Notes under the pieces: model-generated
The model's database searches: none
What the model saw: only the letters and a program-made list of their open reading frames with translations
Told to the model about the DNA's origin: nothing
Part shown: one piece after another, positions 36,070 through 43,390 of the stretch
How positions within the stretch are numbered: position 1 is the stretch's first letter
Layout: every line of letters begins with the position of its first letter
Assembly (NCBI RefSeq): GCF_002262885.1
Contig: NZ_NKYF01000002.1
Coordinates: forward strand, 124,001 to 188,000
Direction of reading: 5' to 3'
DNA from: Pseudonocardia sp. MH-G8
GTDB taxonomy: Bacteria > Actinomycetota > Actinomycetes > Mycobacteriales > Pseudonocardiaceae
DNA length: 64,000 bases
Program-made: the position numbers and the translations under genes

Positions 36070-36561
36070 GTGGAGTTCACGCACGTCGATGCGGCAGGCG
36101 CGGCCCGGATGGTGGACGTCACCGGCAAGGAGGCCACGGCGCGCACCGCGGTGGCCACCGGAACGCTGCGCACCACCGCCGAGGTGGTGGAGCTGCTGCG
36201 CCGGGACGGCCTCCCGAAGGGCGACGCGCTCGCCACCGCCCGGATCGCCGGGATCATGGGCGCCAAGCGCACCCCGGACCTCGTCCCGCTCTGCCACCCG
36301 ATCGCCCTGAGCGGCGTGGTCGTCGACCTCGAGCCCGACCTCGAGCCGGACGGCGCGCAGGTCCGGATCCGGGCCACGGTCCGCACCACGGATCGCACGG
36401 GCGTCGAGATGGAGGCACTCACCGCGGTGGCCGTCGCCGGCCTGGCGCTGCACGACATGGTCAAGGCCGTCGACCCGGCCGCCGTGCTCGACGGCGTGCG
36501 GGTCGAGCGCAAGGAAGGCGGCAAGACCGGCCTCTGGACGCGCCCGCAGGACCGGCCGTGA
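36070..36561 (+). CDS. moaC: Cyclic pyranopterin monophosphate synthase MoaC
   Basis: A 163-residue cytosolic enzyme that, with MoaA, converts GTP to cyclic pyranopterin monophosphate. The N-terminal ARMVDVTGKEATARTAVATG is near residue 12, KRTPDLVPLCHPIALSGV near 65, and GVEMEALTAVAVAGLALHDM near 115, followed by KEGGKTGLW. The GTG start at 36070 gives the usual length. It heads a three-gene unit in which each stop overlaps the next start; moaA and moaD are not in the window. Confidence 0.96.
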   Translation: MEFTHVDAAGAARMVDVTGKEATARTAVATGTLRTTAEVVELLRRDGLPKGDALATARIAGIMGAKRTPDLVPLCHPIALSGVVVDLEPDLEPDGAQVRIRATVRTTDRTGVEMEALTAVAVAGLALHDMVKAVDPAAVLDGVRVERKEGGKTGLWTRPQDRP

Positions 36562-37040
36562 CCGCCGAGCGGCGCGCCCACGTGGTCACGGCGTCCAACC
36601 GCGCGGCCGCGGGCGTCTACGCCGACCGCGGCGGGCCGATCATCGCGGAGTGGCTGCGCTCCCGTGGGTACGCCACACCCGATCCCACGGTGGTGCCGGA
36701 CGGCGAACCCGTGGGCGAAGCCCTGCGGGCGGCCGTGGCCGACGCCGTGGACGTCGTGATCACGACGGGGGGCACGGGCATCTCTCCGACCGATGCCACC
36801 CCGGAGGTCACGCGTGCGGTGCTCGACTACGAGGTGCCCGGGCTCGCGGACGCGATCCGGGCCGCGGGCGCGCCCACCGTTCCCACAGCGGTGCTCTCCC
36901 GGGGCCTCAGCGGCGTCGCGGGGCGCACCCTCGTCGTGAACCTGCCCGGATCGACAGGTGGAGTTCGCGACGGTCTGGCCGTGCTGGCCGACGTCCTCGA
37001 TCACGCCGTCGAACAGCTACGAGGAGGCGATCACCGATGA
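36558..37040 (+). CDS. mog: Molybdopterin adenylyltransferase MogA/MoaB type
   Basis: A 160-residue enzyme that adenylylates molybdopterin before molybdate insertion by MoeA. The signature VVITTGGTGISPTDATPEVT is near residue 72, and the C-terminal VVNLPGSTGGVRDGLAVL is near 130. The N-terminus reads AHVVTASNRAAAGVYADRGG. It overlaps moaC (GTGA) and moaE (ATGA). Confidence 0.94.
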   Translation: MTAERRAHVVTASNRAAAGVYADRGGPIIAEWLRSRGYATPDPTVVPDGEPVGEALRAAVADAVDVVITTGGTGISPTDATPEVTRAVLDYEVPGLADAIRAAGAPTVPTAVLSRGLSGVAGRTLVVNLPGSTGGVRDGLAVLADVLDHAVEQLRGGDHR

Positions 37041-37477
37041 CGACTCCGACAGGAGCCGCGGTCCTGCGCGCGGCGGTCGGTGAGGCCCCGCTGGACGTCG
37101 CCGAGCACGCCGCACTGGTGGACCAGGCCGCGGCGGGTGCGGTGGTCACGTTCGCCGGTGTCGTGCGCGACCACGACGGCGGACGTGCCGTACGCGGTCT
37201 GTCCTACAGCGCCCACCCCACGGCGGAGAAGATCGTGGCCCAGGTCGCGACGGATGTCGCGACCCGGGCCAACGGGGTGCGGGCGATCGCGGTGAGCCAC
37301 CGGATCGGCCCGCTCGGGATCGGCGACGTGGCGCTGGCGTGCGCCGTGGCCGCCGATCACCGGAAGGAGGCCTTCGCGGCCTGCGCCGAGCTGGTCGACG
37401 AGGTCAAGCGGCAGCTGCCCGTGTGGAAGCACCAGCTGTTCGCCGACGGCACCGACGAGTGGGTCGGCTCCGCCTGA
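37037..37477 (+). CDS. moaE: Molybdopterin synthase catalytic subunit MoaE
   Basis: A 146-residue large subunit of molybdopterin synthase, which transfers sulfur from MoaD thiocarboxylate to the pterin. Family segments are GAVVTFAGVVRDHDGGRAVR near residue 34, SYSAHPTAEK, AVSHRIGPLGIGDVALACAV, and EVKRQLPVWKHQLFADG with the conserved active-site Lys residues. The ATG lies inside the mog stop. The small subunit MoaD is not adjacent. Confidence 0.95.
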   Translation: MTTPTGAAVLRAAVGEAPLDVAEHAALVDQAAAGAVVTFAGVVRDHDGGRAVRGLSYSAHPTAEKIVAQVATDVATRANGVRAIAVSHRIGPLGIGDVALACAVAADHRKEAFAACAELVDEVKRQLPVWKHQLFADGTDEWVGSA

Positions 37478-37499
37478 CCCGGGGCCCGGCGGCGGTCGA

Positions 37500-37859
37500 T
37501 CAGTCGCTGCCGCGCAGGCCGAGCTTCTTCGAGCAGGACGGCCAGGCCTTCCAGCCCTGGTTGTCCAGGACGCGCTCCGCAACGCGGATCTGCTGCGCCT
37601 TGCTGGCCTTGTGAGGCATGCCCTCACCGCCGTGGGCGCGCCATGTGCGGGGGCTGAACTGCAGCCCGCCGTAGTACCCGTTTCCGGTGCTGGTCTTCCA
37701 GTTGCCGCCGCTCTCGCACTTGGCGAGGCGATCCCAGGTGGAATCCGAGGCGGCGTTCGCGGTACCCGCGACGGCGAAGGGGGCGCCGACCGCAACTGCA
37801 CCGACGACGGCCAGGCGCACCAGCTTTCGGCCCAGACGGGAATCCGGTCGAGTAGTCAT
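37500..37859 (-). CDS. Second resuscitation-promoting factor, Rpf domain only
   Basis: A 119-residue secreted protein. A signal peptide with basic N-terminus ends near ANA (residue 36) and is followed directly by a single Rpf domain: TWDRLAKCESGGNWKTSTGN (catalytic Glu49), YYGGLQFSPRTWRAHGGEG and QGWKAWPSCSKKLGLRG. It resembles the product at 35035-35649 but lacks the linker and LysM. The two rpf genes flank the moaC-mog-moaE unit and both point left, suggesting a duplication around it. Confidence 0.93.
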   Translation of the reverse strand: MTTRPDSRLGRKLVRLAVVGAVAVGAPFAVAGTANAASDSTWDRLAKCESGGNWKTSTGNGYYGGLQFSPRTWRAHGGEGMPHKASKAQQIRVAERVLDNQGWKAWPSCSKKLGLRGSD

Positions 37860-38130
37860 TTCGGAGCTCTCCAGGTCGCGCCGGCGAAGCGAACGTGCAT
37901 GTCCGGGGCCCGCTAACGGGACCCGATCACGTTGTGGCGATCAAGACGGAGCAGGGGGAACCCCGTCAAGAATGCCGTCCTCGGCCCAGTCCCATCTCTG
38001 GCTCGACGGACCGGAACCGCGGGACTGGACGATGCGCGACGGTTCCGGATGTTTTTTCGGCGGCCCCTCGCGGAACCGCCGAGCAATGACGGTACGAGGG
38101 GGATCGACCGAATCGTCAAACTTCGGCGAC
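37860..38130 (-). other. Long 5' leader of the second rpf gene
   Basis: About 270 bases without a gene between the CRP-like box and the rpf ATG. Several complementary segments are present, for example CGGAACCG and CGGTTCCG around 38040. It parallels the long leader of the other rpf gene and may be a regulatory RNA, but I see no decisive riboswitch motif. Confidence 0.35.
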
Positions 38131-38144
38131 GTGACCATCGTCAC
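38131..38144. promoter_or_regulatory. CRP-like palindrome upstream of the second rpf gene
   Basis: GTGACCATCGTCAC fits GTGA-N6-TCAC. It shares GTGAC-N4-GTCACG with the site upstream of the first rpf gene and lies 272 bases before the start codon. Confidence 0.6.
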
Positions 38145-38360
38145 GGTAACGGATAGATTAACGTGACGAGAACCGAGTATCCGCTGGTCAACAGCCGATG
38201 ATCACGGACCGATCACAGCCATTGCAATACCTTCAAAGCGGAAGTATTACCGATCTCGTCACACTCCTGAGCCCTCCCGGTGCATGATCGAAAAGGCCGT
38301 CCGGCATGACGCGGGGCACCTGTGGTGGCTGGCGGCGCACCGGTCCGTCATGCTGGATAC
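38145..38360. other. Intergenic region upstream of the MoxR-like gene
   Basis: A 216-base region, less GC-rich than average. It contains an inverted repeat (CCGGCATGAC at 38301-38310 and GTCATGCTGG at 38347-38356, one mismatch) just before the GTG at 38361, and CATGCT at -12 to -7 that could serve a leaderless start. Confidence 0.35.
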
Positions 38361-39263
38361 GTGACCGAACGCCCCTCGAACCCGGTGGGATCGCCCGCGG
38401 AGCTGGCGACCGCGCTGCGCGCCACCGGCTACCTCGCCGACGACGGGCTCGCCACCGCCACCTTCCTCGCCATGCAGATGAACCGGCCGCTGTTCTGCGA
38501 GGGCGAGCCGGGCACCGGCAAGACCGCGCTGGCGCAGGCCCTCGCCCAGGTGTTGGGCGCCGAGCTGATCCGGCTGCAGTGCCACGACGGCATCGACGCG
38601 TCGCAGGCCCTCTACGACTGGGACTTCCCCCGCCAGCTGCTGCACCTGCGCGCACTGGAGGCCGCGGCCTCGGCCACCGGTGACACCCTGGACGCCGACG
38701 CCGTCGAGGCCTCCCTCTACGACCCGCGGTTCCTGCTCGCCCGCCCCATCCTGCGGGCGTTGCAGACCAGCCCGAGCGTCCTGCTGATCGACGAGATCGA
38801 CCGCGCCGACGACGAGTTCGAGGCGTTCCTGCTGGAAGTGCTCACCGAGCACGCCGTGAGCATCCCGGAGATCGGCGAGGTCCGCGCGAAGGAGCCGCCG
38901 CTCGTCGTGCTGACCTCCAACCGCACCCGCGAGGTGCACGACGCGCTCAAGCGGCGCTGCCTCTACCTCTGGCTCGACCACCCGGACCTGCAGCGCGAGA
39001 TCCAGATCCTGCACTCGCGGCTGCCGGGCCTGCCCGAGCGGCTCGCGGCGCAGGTGGCCGGCGCCGTGCGGCAGTTGCGCCAGGCCGACCTGCTCAAGCC
39101 GCCCGGCGTCGCGGAGACGATCGACTGGGCGCGCGCGCTGCAGCTCGTCGGCGCCCGCCACCTCGACGTCGACTCCGCGGCCGCCACGCTCGGTGCCGTG
39201 CTCAAGTACCGCGAGGACGCCGACCGCGTCCGCAGCCAGCTCGACACGCTGCTCGCCTCCTAG
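38361..39263 (+). CDS. MoxR-type AAA ATPase (CoxD-like)
   Basis: A 300-residue AAA+ ATPase. Walker A is CEGEPGTGKTALAQALAQ near residue 44, Walker B is SVLLIDEIDRADDEFEAFLL near 135, and LVVLTSNRTREVHDALKRRC gives sensor 1 and the arginine finger. The C-terminal lid follows. The next gene is a CoxE-type VWA protein and then xdhC, so this is probably the CoxD-like chaperone that helps mature a molybdenum hydroxylase. GTG at 38361 is the chosen start. Confidence 0.88.
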   Translation: MTERPSNPVGSPAELATALRATGYLADDGLATATFLAMQMNRPLFCEGEPGTGKTALAQALAQVLGAELIRLQCHDGIDASQALYDWDFPRQLLHLRALEAAASATGDTLDADAVEASLYDPRFLLARPILRALQTSPSVLLIDEIDRADDEFEAFLLEVLTEHAVSIPEIGEVRAKEPPLVVLTSNRTREVHDALKRRCLYLWLDHPDLQREIQILHSRLPGLPERLAAQVAGAVRQLRQADLLKPPGVAETIDWARALQLVGARHLDVDSAAATLGAVLKYREDADRVRSQLDTLLAS

Positions 39264-40408
39264 TGTCCCCGCTGGTGTCTCCGCCGGTCGCACCCGACAC
39301 CGACGACCCGGTCCCCGGCCTCGTCGGGTTCACGGTCGTGCTCCGCAACGCGGGCCTGGCGATCACGACCGACCGGGTGACGGCGTTCCTCTCGGCGCTC
39401 GACGCCCTCGACGTCACCGATCGGACCCAGACCTACTGGGCCGGCCGCCTCACGCTCTGCTCCGATCCCGACGACCTCCCCCGCTACGACCAGGCGTTCG
39501 CGAGCTGGTTCACCCCGCCGCAGGGCGGCCGCACGCAGATACGCGACGAGCGCCCGCCACCGCCGCCACGGCTGGCCGCGCTCACGTCCGACGACGCGGG
39601 CAGCGGCGAGGAGGAGAGCACCGACGCCCCGCAGATCCACGCGCGGGCCAGCGGCGCCGAGATCCTGCGCCACCGCGACCTCGGGGAGCTCACCCCCGCC
39701 GAGCGCGAGCACCTGCGCCGCCTGCTGGCGATGCTGACGCCCGAGCCGCCGCTGCGCGCCTCGCGACGGCTGCGCCCGTCCCGCCACGGTGCCCCGGACC
39801 CGGGCCGCACGCTGCGCGCCGCGCTGCGCAACCACGGCGAGCTCCGGGAACTGCACCGGCGCGACCGGTCCCGGCGGCACCGTCGGGTCGTGCTGCTCGT
39901 GGACGTGTCCGGCTCGATGGAGCCCTACGCCGACGCGCTGCTGCGCTTCGCGCACGTCGTGGTGCGGCGCTCGCCCGCCTCCGTGGAGGCGTTCACCCTC
40001 GGCACCCGGCTCACCCGCGTGACGCGCGAGCTGCGGATGCGCGACCCCGAGCGCGCGCTCGCCGCGGCGGCTACGACCATCCCGGACTGGTCGGGCGGCA
40101 CGCGCCTCGGTGAGGTGCTGCGCGCGTTCGTCGACCGCTGGGGACAGCGCGGCGCGGCCCGCCGGGCGGTCGTGGTGATCTTCTCCGACGGCTGGGAGCG
40201 CGGGGAGACCGACGTGCTGCGCGACCAGATGTCACGGCTGCGCCGCCTCGCCCACCGGGTCATCTGGGTCAACCCGCACGTCGGCAAGGACGGGTACGCG
40301 CCGGTGCAGGGTGGAATAGTCGCGGCGCTCCCGTTCTTGGACGAGTTGTTGGCCGGCCACAGCCTGGCCACCCTGGAGAGACTGCTCGAGGTGGTACGAC
40401 ATGCGTGA
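39263..40408 (+). CDS. CoxE-like VWA-domain protein
   Basis: A 381-residue protein with a variable N-terminal half and a C-terminal von Willebrand factor A domain. The MIDAS motif DVSGSMEPY lies in RVVLLVDVSGSMEPYADAL near residue 218, and the third metal ligand region reads FSDGWERGETDVLRDQM. It overlaps the AAA ATPase gene by one base (TAGTG) and xdhC by eight bases. In the CO dehydrogenase system the CoxD/CoxE pair activates the copper-molybdenum site; here the client enzyme is unknown. Confidence 0.88.
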   Translation: MSPLVSPPVAPDTDDPVPGLVGFTVVLRNAGLAITTDRVTAFLSALDALDVTDRTQTYWAGRLTLCSDPDDLPRYDQAFASWFTPPQGGRTQIRDERPPPPPRLAALTSDDAGSGEEESTDAPQIHARASGAEILRHRDLGELTPAEREHLRRLLAMLTPEPPLRASRRLRPSRHGAPDPGRTLRAALRNHGELRELHRRDRSRRHRRVVLLVDVSGSMEPYADALLRFAHVVVRRSPASVEAFTLGTRLTRVTRELRMRDPERALAAAATTIPDWSGGTRLGEVLRAFVDRWGQRGAARRAVVVIFSDGWERGETDVLRDQMSRLRRLAHRVIWVNPHVGKDGYAPVQGGIVAALPFLDELLAGHSLATLERLLEVVRHA

Positions 40409-41516
40409 TGTGGTGGATCGGCTCGAGACCTGGTGGAAGGACGGGCAGACCGCGGCGCTCGCCACGGTCGTGGGCACCTACAGCTCCGCGCCCCGCCAGG
40501 CGGGCGCGTCGATGCTCGTCGGGCCCGACGGTGAGGCCGTGGGCAGCGTGTCCGGCGGCTGCGTCGAGGGCGCGGTGTACGAGCTGGGGCAGCAGGTCCT
40601 CGCCGACGGCCGTCCGGTCCTGCAGCGCTACGGCGTGTCCGACGACGACGCCTTCGCCGTCGGCCTCACCTGCGGCGGGATCATCGACATCTTCGTCGAG
40701 AAGATCGACCGCCCCGGGTACGACCAGCTCGGCAACGTGGCGGAGGCGATCCGCACCGGCTCGCCGGTCGCGGTCGCCACGGTCGTGGCCGGGCCGGCGG
40801 AGCGACTGGGCACCCGGCTCGTCGTGTGGCCGGACCGCACCGAGGGCGGCACCGGCTCCACCCGGCTCGACGACGCGGTTCGCGACGACGCGCGCGGGCT
40901 GCTCGACGCCGGTCGCAACGCGATGCTGCACTACGGCGTCGACGGGCAGCGCCGCGGCGAAGGCCTCGACGTGTTCGTGGAGTCGTTCGCGCCGCCACCC
41001 CGCATGATCGTCTTCGGCGCGATCGACTTCGCCGCCGCCGTCGCGAAGATCGGTAGCTTCCTCGGTTTCCGCGTCACCGTCTGCGACGCCCGGCCGGTCT
41101 TCGCCACCGCGTCGCGCTTCCCCGGGGCCAACGAGGTGGTCGTCGAGTGGCCGCACCGCTACCTCGCCGCCGAGGCCGAGGCGGGCCGCATCGACGCGCG
41201 CACCGTCCTGTGCGTGCTGACCCACGACCCCAAGTTCGACGTGCCGCTGCTGGAAGTGGCGCTGCGGCTGCCCGCGGTCGGCTACATCGGCGCCATGGGC
41301 TCGCGCCGCACCCACGACGACCGCATCGCCCGGCTGCGCGAGGTCGGTGTCACCGAGGACGAGATCGACCGCATGTCGTCGCCGATCGGCCTCGACCTCG
41401 GCGCCCGCACCCCGGAGGAGACGGCCGTCTCGATCGCCGCCGAGATGATCGCCATGCACTGGGGCGGCGCAGGATCCCGCCTGGCGGAACGAGAGGGCCC
41501 CATCCACGCAGGCTGA
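40401..41516 (+). CDS. xdhC: XdhC/CoxI-family molybdenum hydroxylase maturation protein
   Basis: A 371-residue protein. The N-terminal CoxI domain has VVGTYSSAPRQAGASMLVGP and VGSVSGGCVEGAVYEL (Cys conserved) near residues 24-60. The C-terminal Rossmann domain begins RMIVFGAIDFAAAVAKIGSF and contains CVLTHDPKFDVPLLEVAL and GYIGAMGSRRTHDDR. The usual GAG dinucleotide motif reads GAIDFA, a variant. The family binds molybdenum cofactor and supports its sulfuration and insertion. It closes the CoxD-CoxE-XdhC unit. Confidence 0.93.
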   Translation: MRDVVDRLETWWKDGQTAALATVVGTYSSAPRQAGASMLVGPDGEAVGSVSGGCVEGAVYELGQQVLADGRPVLQRYGVSDDDAFAVGLTCGGIIDIFVEKIDRPGYDQLGNVAEAIRTGSPVAVATVVAGPAERLGTRLVVWPDRTEGGTGSTRLDDAVRDDARGLLDAGRNAMLHYGVDGQRRGEGLDVFVESFAPPPRMIVFGAIDFAAAVAKIGSFLGFRVTVCDARPVFATASRFPGANEVVVEWPHRYLAAEAEAGRIDARTVLCVLTHDPKFDVPLLEVALRLPAVGYIGAMGSRRTHDDRIARLREVGVTEDEIDRMSSPIGLDLGARTPEETAVSIAAEMIAMHWGGAGSRLAEREGPIHAG

Positions 41517-41591
41517 CCGGGGTGGCGTGGTGCGGGTGATCCCCAGCGCCTATCGTCGTTCCCTACCGAAGCCCTTGGCGGTGATCTTTTC

Positions 41592-43352
41592 GTGACCGAC
41601 CTCGCACGCGCCGTGCGTCCGGGTCGGGGTTCGATCACCGGCTCGGACGTCCTCGTCGTCGCCGGCTACTTGGCCGCGGCGATGCTCCTGTACGCCGGTC
41701 TCTGGCGTGACCTCGACCGCGGCTACCTGGTCGCGAGCGACCAGGACCAGAACCTGTTCGAGTGGCTGTTCGCGGCGCAGGCCCACGCGTTGCAGCACGG
41801 CGGCCCGCTGCTGTTCTCCGGGCTGCAGAACGCCCCGCTCGGGGTCAACCTGATGGCCAACACCGCGCTGCCCGCGCTCGCCGTGCCGCTGGCGCCCGTC
41901 ACGCTGGCCTTCGGCCCCACCGTCACCTGGACCCTGGTCCTGACCGGCGGCCTCGCCGGCACCGCCACCGCCTGGTACTGGCTGTTCTCGCGCTACGTCG
42001 TCACCTCGCGGGCGGCCGCGGCGCTCGGCGCGGGCTTCTGCGGGTTCGCGCCGCCGGTCATCTCCCACGCCAAGGCCCACCCCAACTTCGTCGTGGCGTT
42101 CCTCCTGCCGGTGATCGTGATCTGGCTGGTCCGGCTCCCGTCGGCGCGCCGCCCGGTGCTGCACGGGGTGGGGCTGGGGCTGCTGGTGACGCTCCAGGTG
42201 CTCATCGGCGAGGAGATCCTCCTGATCGCGGTGACGGCCACCGCGCCGTTCGTGATCGGCCTCGCCGTGGCGCGCAGGCCCGTCCCCCGGCAGGTCCTCG
42301 TCGGACTGGCGAGCGCGGGAGTCGTGGCCTGCGCGCTGCTCGCCTACCCGCTGTGGTGGCAGTTCTTCGGTGCGCAGAGCTACCGCAACATCGAGCACGG
42401 CCCGCGGGGCAACCCGCTCGCCGCGTTCGGCGCCCGGCCCACCCAGTCGGTGGGCGGCCTGGTGTCCGACACCTCCCCGCACCTCGCGATGAACCCCACG
42501 GAGGAGAACGCCTACCTCGGGTGGGCCCTCGTCGTGCTCGTCGCCGGGCTGGCGGTCTGGCTGCGCCACGACCTGGTCGCCCGGCTGGCCGCGACCACCG
42601 CCGGTGTCGCCGCCGTCCTGTCCCTCGGGGCGGAGGTCACCGTCGACGGTCGCCCGACGGGTGTGCCGGGCCCCTGGGCGCTGCTGTCGGAGCTGCCGCT
42701 GTTCGAGTCGGTGCTCGAGTCCCGCATGGCCCTGGCCGCCGTCCCCGCGGTGGGGTGCCTGCTCGCGCTGGCCACCCAACGGATCCTCGACACGCGGTCG
42801 GAGCGCCGCGTCGTGTCGGTGTCGGTGCGGGCCGCCTGGTCGGTCGCGCTCGTCGCGGTGCTGCTCCCGCTCGTCCCGCTGCCGTTCGAGACGGTCTCCC
42901 GCGCCCCCACCCCGGCCTTCTTCACGGACGGGGAGTGGCGGCGCTTCGCCGATCCCGGACGCACGATCGTGCCTGCCCCGCTGCCCCGGCCCGGACGTGC
43001 CGAGGCGCTGCGCTGGCAGGTCGACGCCGGCATGGGTTTCGCGCTCGCCCAGGGCTACTTCGTCGGGCCGTGGGGGGAGGACCGCGTCGGTGGCTACGGA
43101 GCCGCCCCGCGGCCGAGCGCCACGCTGCTCGACGCGGTCGCCACCACCGGAGCGGTGCCCGCGGTCTCGGACGCCGACCGCGCGGCGGCGGTGGACGACC
43201 TGCGCTTCTGGCGCGCCGACGCCGTCGTCCTCGTCGACGGCCCGCGGCAGCAGGAGCTGCACACCACGCTCTCCACACTGCTCGGCCCCGGCCGGCGCGC
43301 GACCGGTGCCTGGGTCTGGGACGTCCGCGGGATCACGCGCCCGGCGCCGTGA
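41592..43352 (+). CDS. Polytopic GT-C-like membrane protein
   Basis: A 586-residue protein with roughly ten membrane helices in the first 450 residues and a soluble C-terminal domain (about 455-586). After the first helix a loop with SDQDQNLFEWLFAAQAHAL supplies the Asp pair typical of GT-C glycosyltransferases. PLGVNLMANTALPALAVP and FCGFAPPVISHAKAHPNFV follow. It is probably a polyprenyl-phosphate-sugar-dependent transferase of the envelope, but acceptor and donor are unknown. GTG at 41592 is used, and a TATCGT at 41551-41556 is a possible -10 box. It converges on the giant gene. Confidence 0.75.
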   Translation: MTDLARAVRPGRGSITGSDVLVVAGYLAAAMLLYAGLWRDLDRGYLVASDQDQNLFEWLFAAQAHALQHGGPLLFSGLQNAPLGVNLMANTALPALAVPLAPVTLAFGPTVTWTLVLTGGLAGTATAWYWLFSRYVVTSRAAAALGAGFCGFAPPVISHAKAHPNFVVAFLLPVIVIWLVRLPSARRPVLHGVGLGLLVTLQVLIGEEILLIAVTATAPFVIGLAVARRPVPRQVLVGLASAGVVACALLAYPLWWQFFGAQSYRNIEHGPRGNPLAAFGARPTQSVGGLVSDTSPHLAMNPTEENAYLGWALVVLVAGLAVWLRHDLVARLAATTAGVAAVLSLGAEVTVDGRPTGVPGPWALLSELPLFESVLESRMALAAVPAVGCLLALATQRILDTRSERRVVSVSVRAAWSVALVAVLLPLVPLPFETVSRAPTPAFFTDGEWRRFADPGRTIVPAPLPRPGRAEALRWQVDAGMGFALAQGYFVGPWGEDRVGGYGAAPRPSATLLDAVATTGAVPAVSDADRAAAVDDLRFWRADAVVLVDGPRQQELHTTLSTLLGPGRRATGAWVWDVRGITRPAP

Positions 43353-43370
43353 TCGGCCCGGCGTGCGGGC

Positions 43371-43389
43371 GCGGTGGCCGCGCCACCGC
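43371..43389. terminator. Hairpin between the membrane protein and the giant gene
   Basis: GCGGTGGC, three-base loop, GCCACCGC: a perfect eight-base stem in the 38-base gap between two convergent stop codons. Confidence 0.6.
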
Positions 43390-43390
43390 C

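Noticed and set aside
38145..38165. GTAAC/TTAAC motifs near the second rpf gene as an MtrA-type site
   Set aside because: Spacing and repetition do not clearly fit an MtrA consensus that I can state with confidence, and the nearby GTGA-N6-TCAC palindrome is the stronger candidate.
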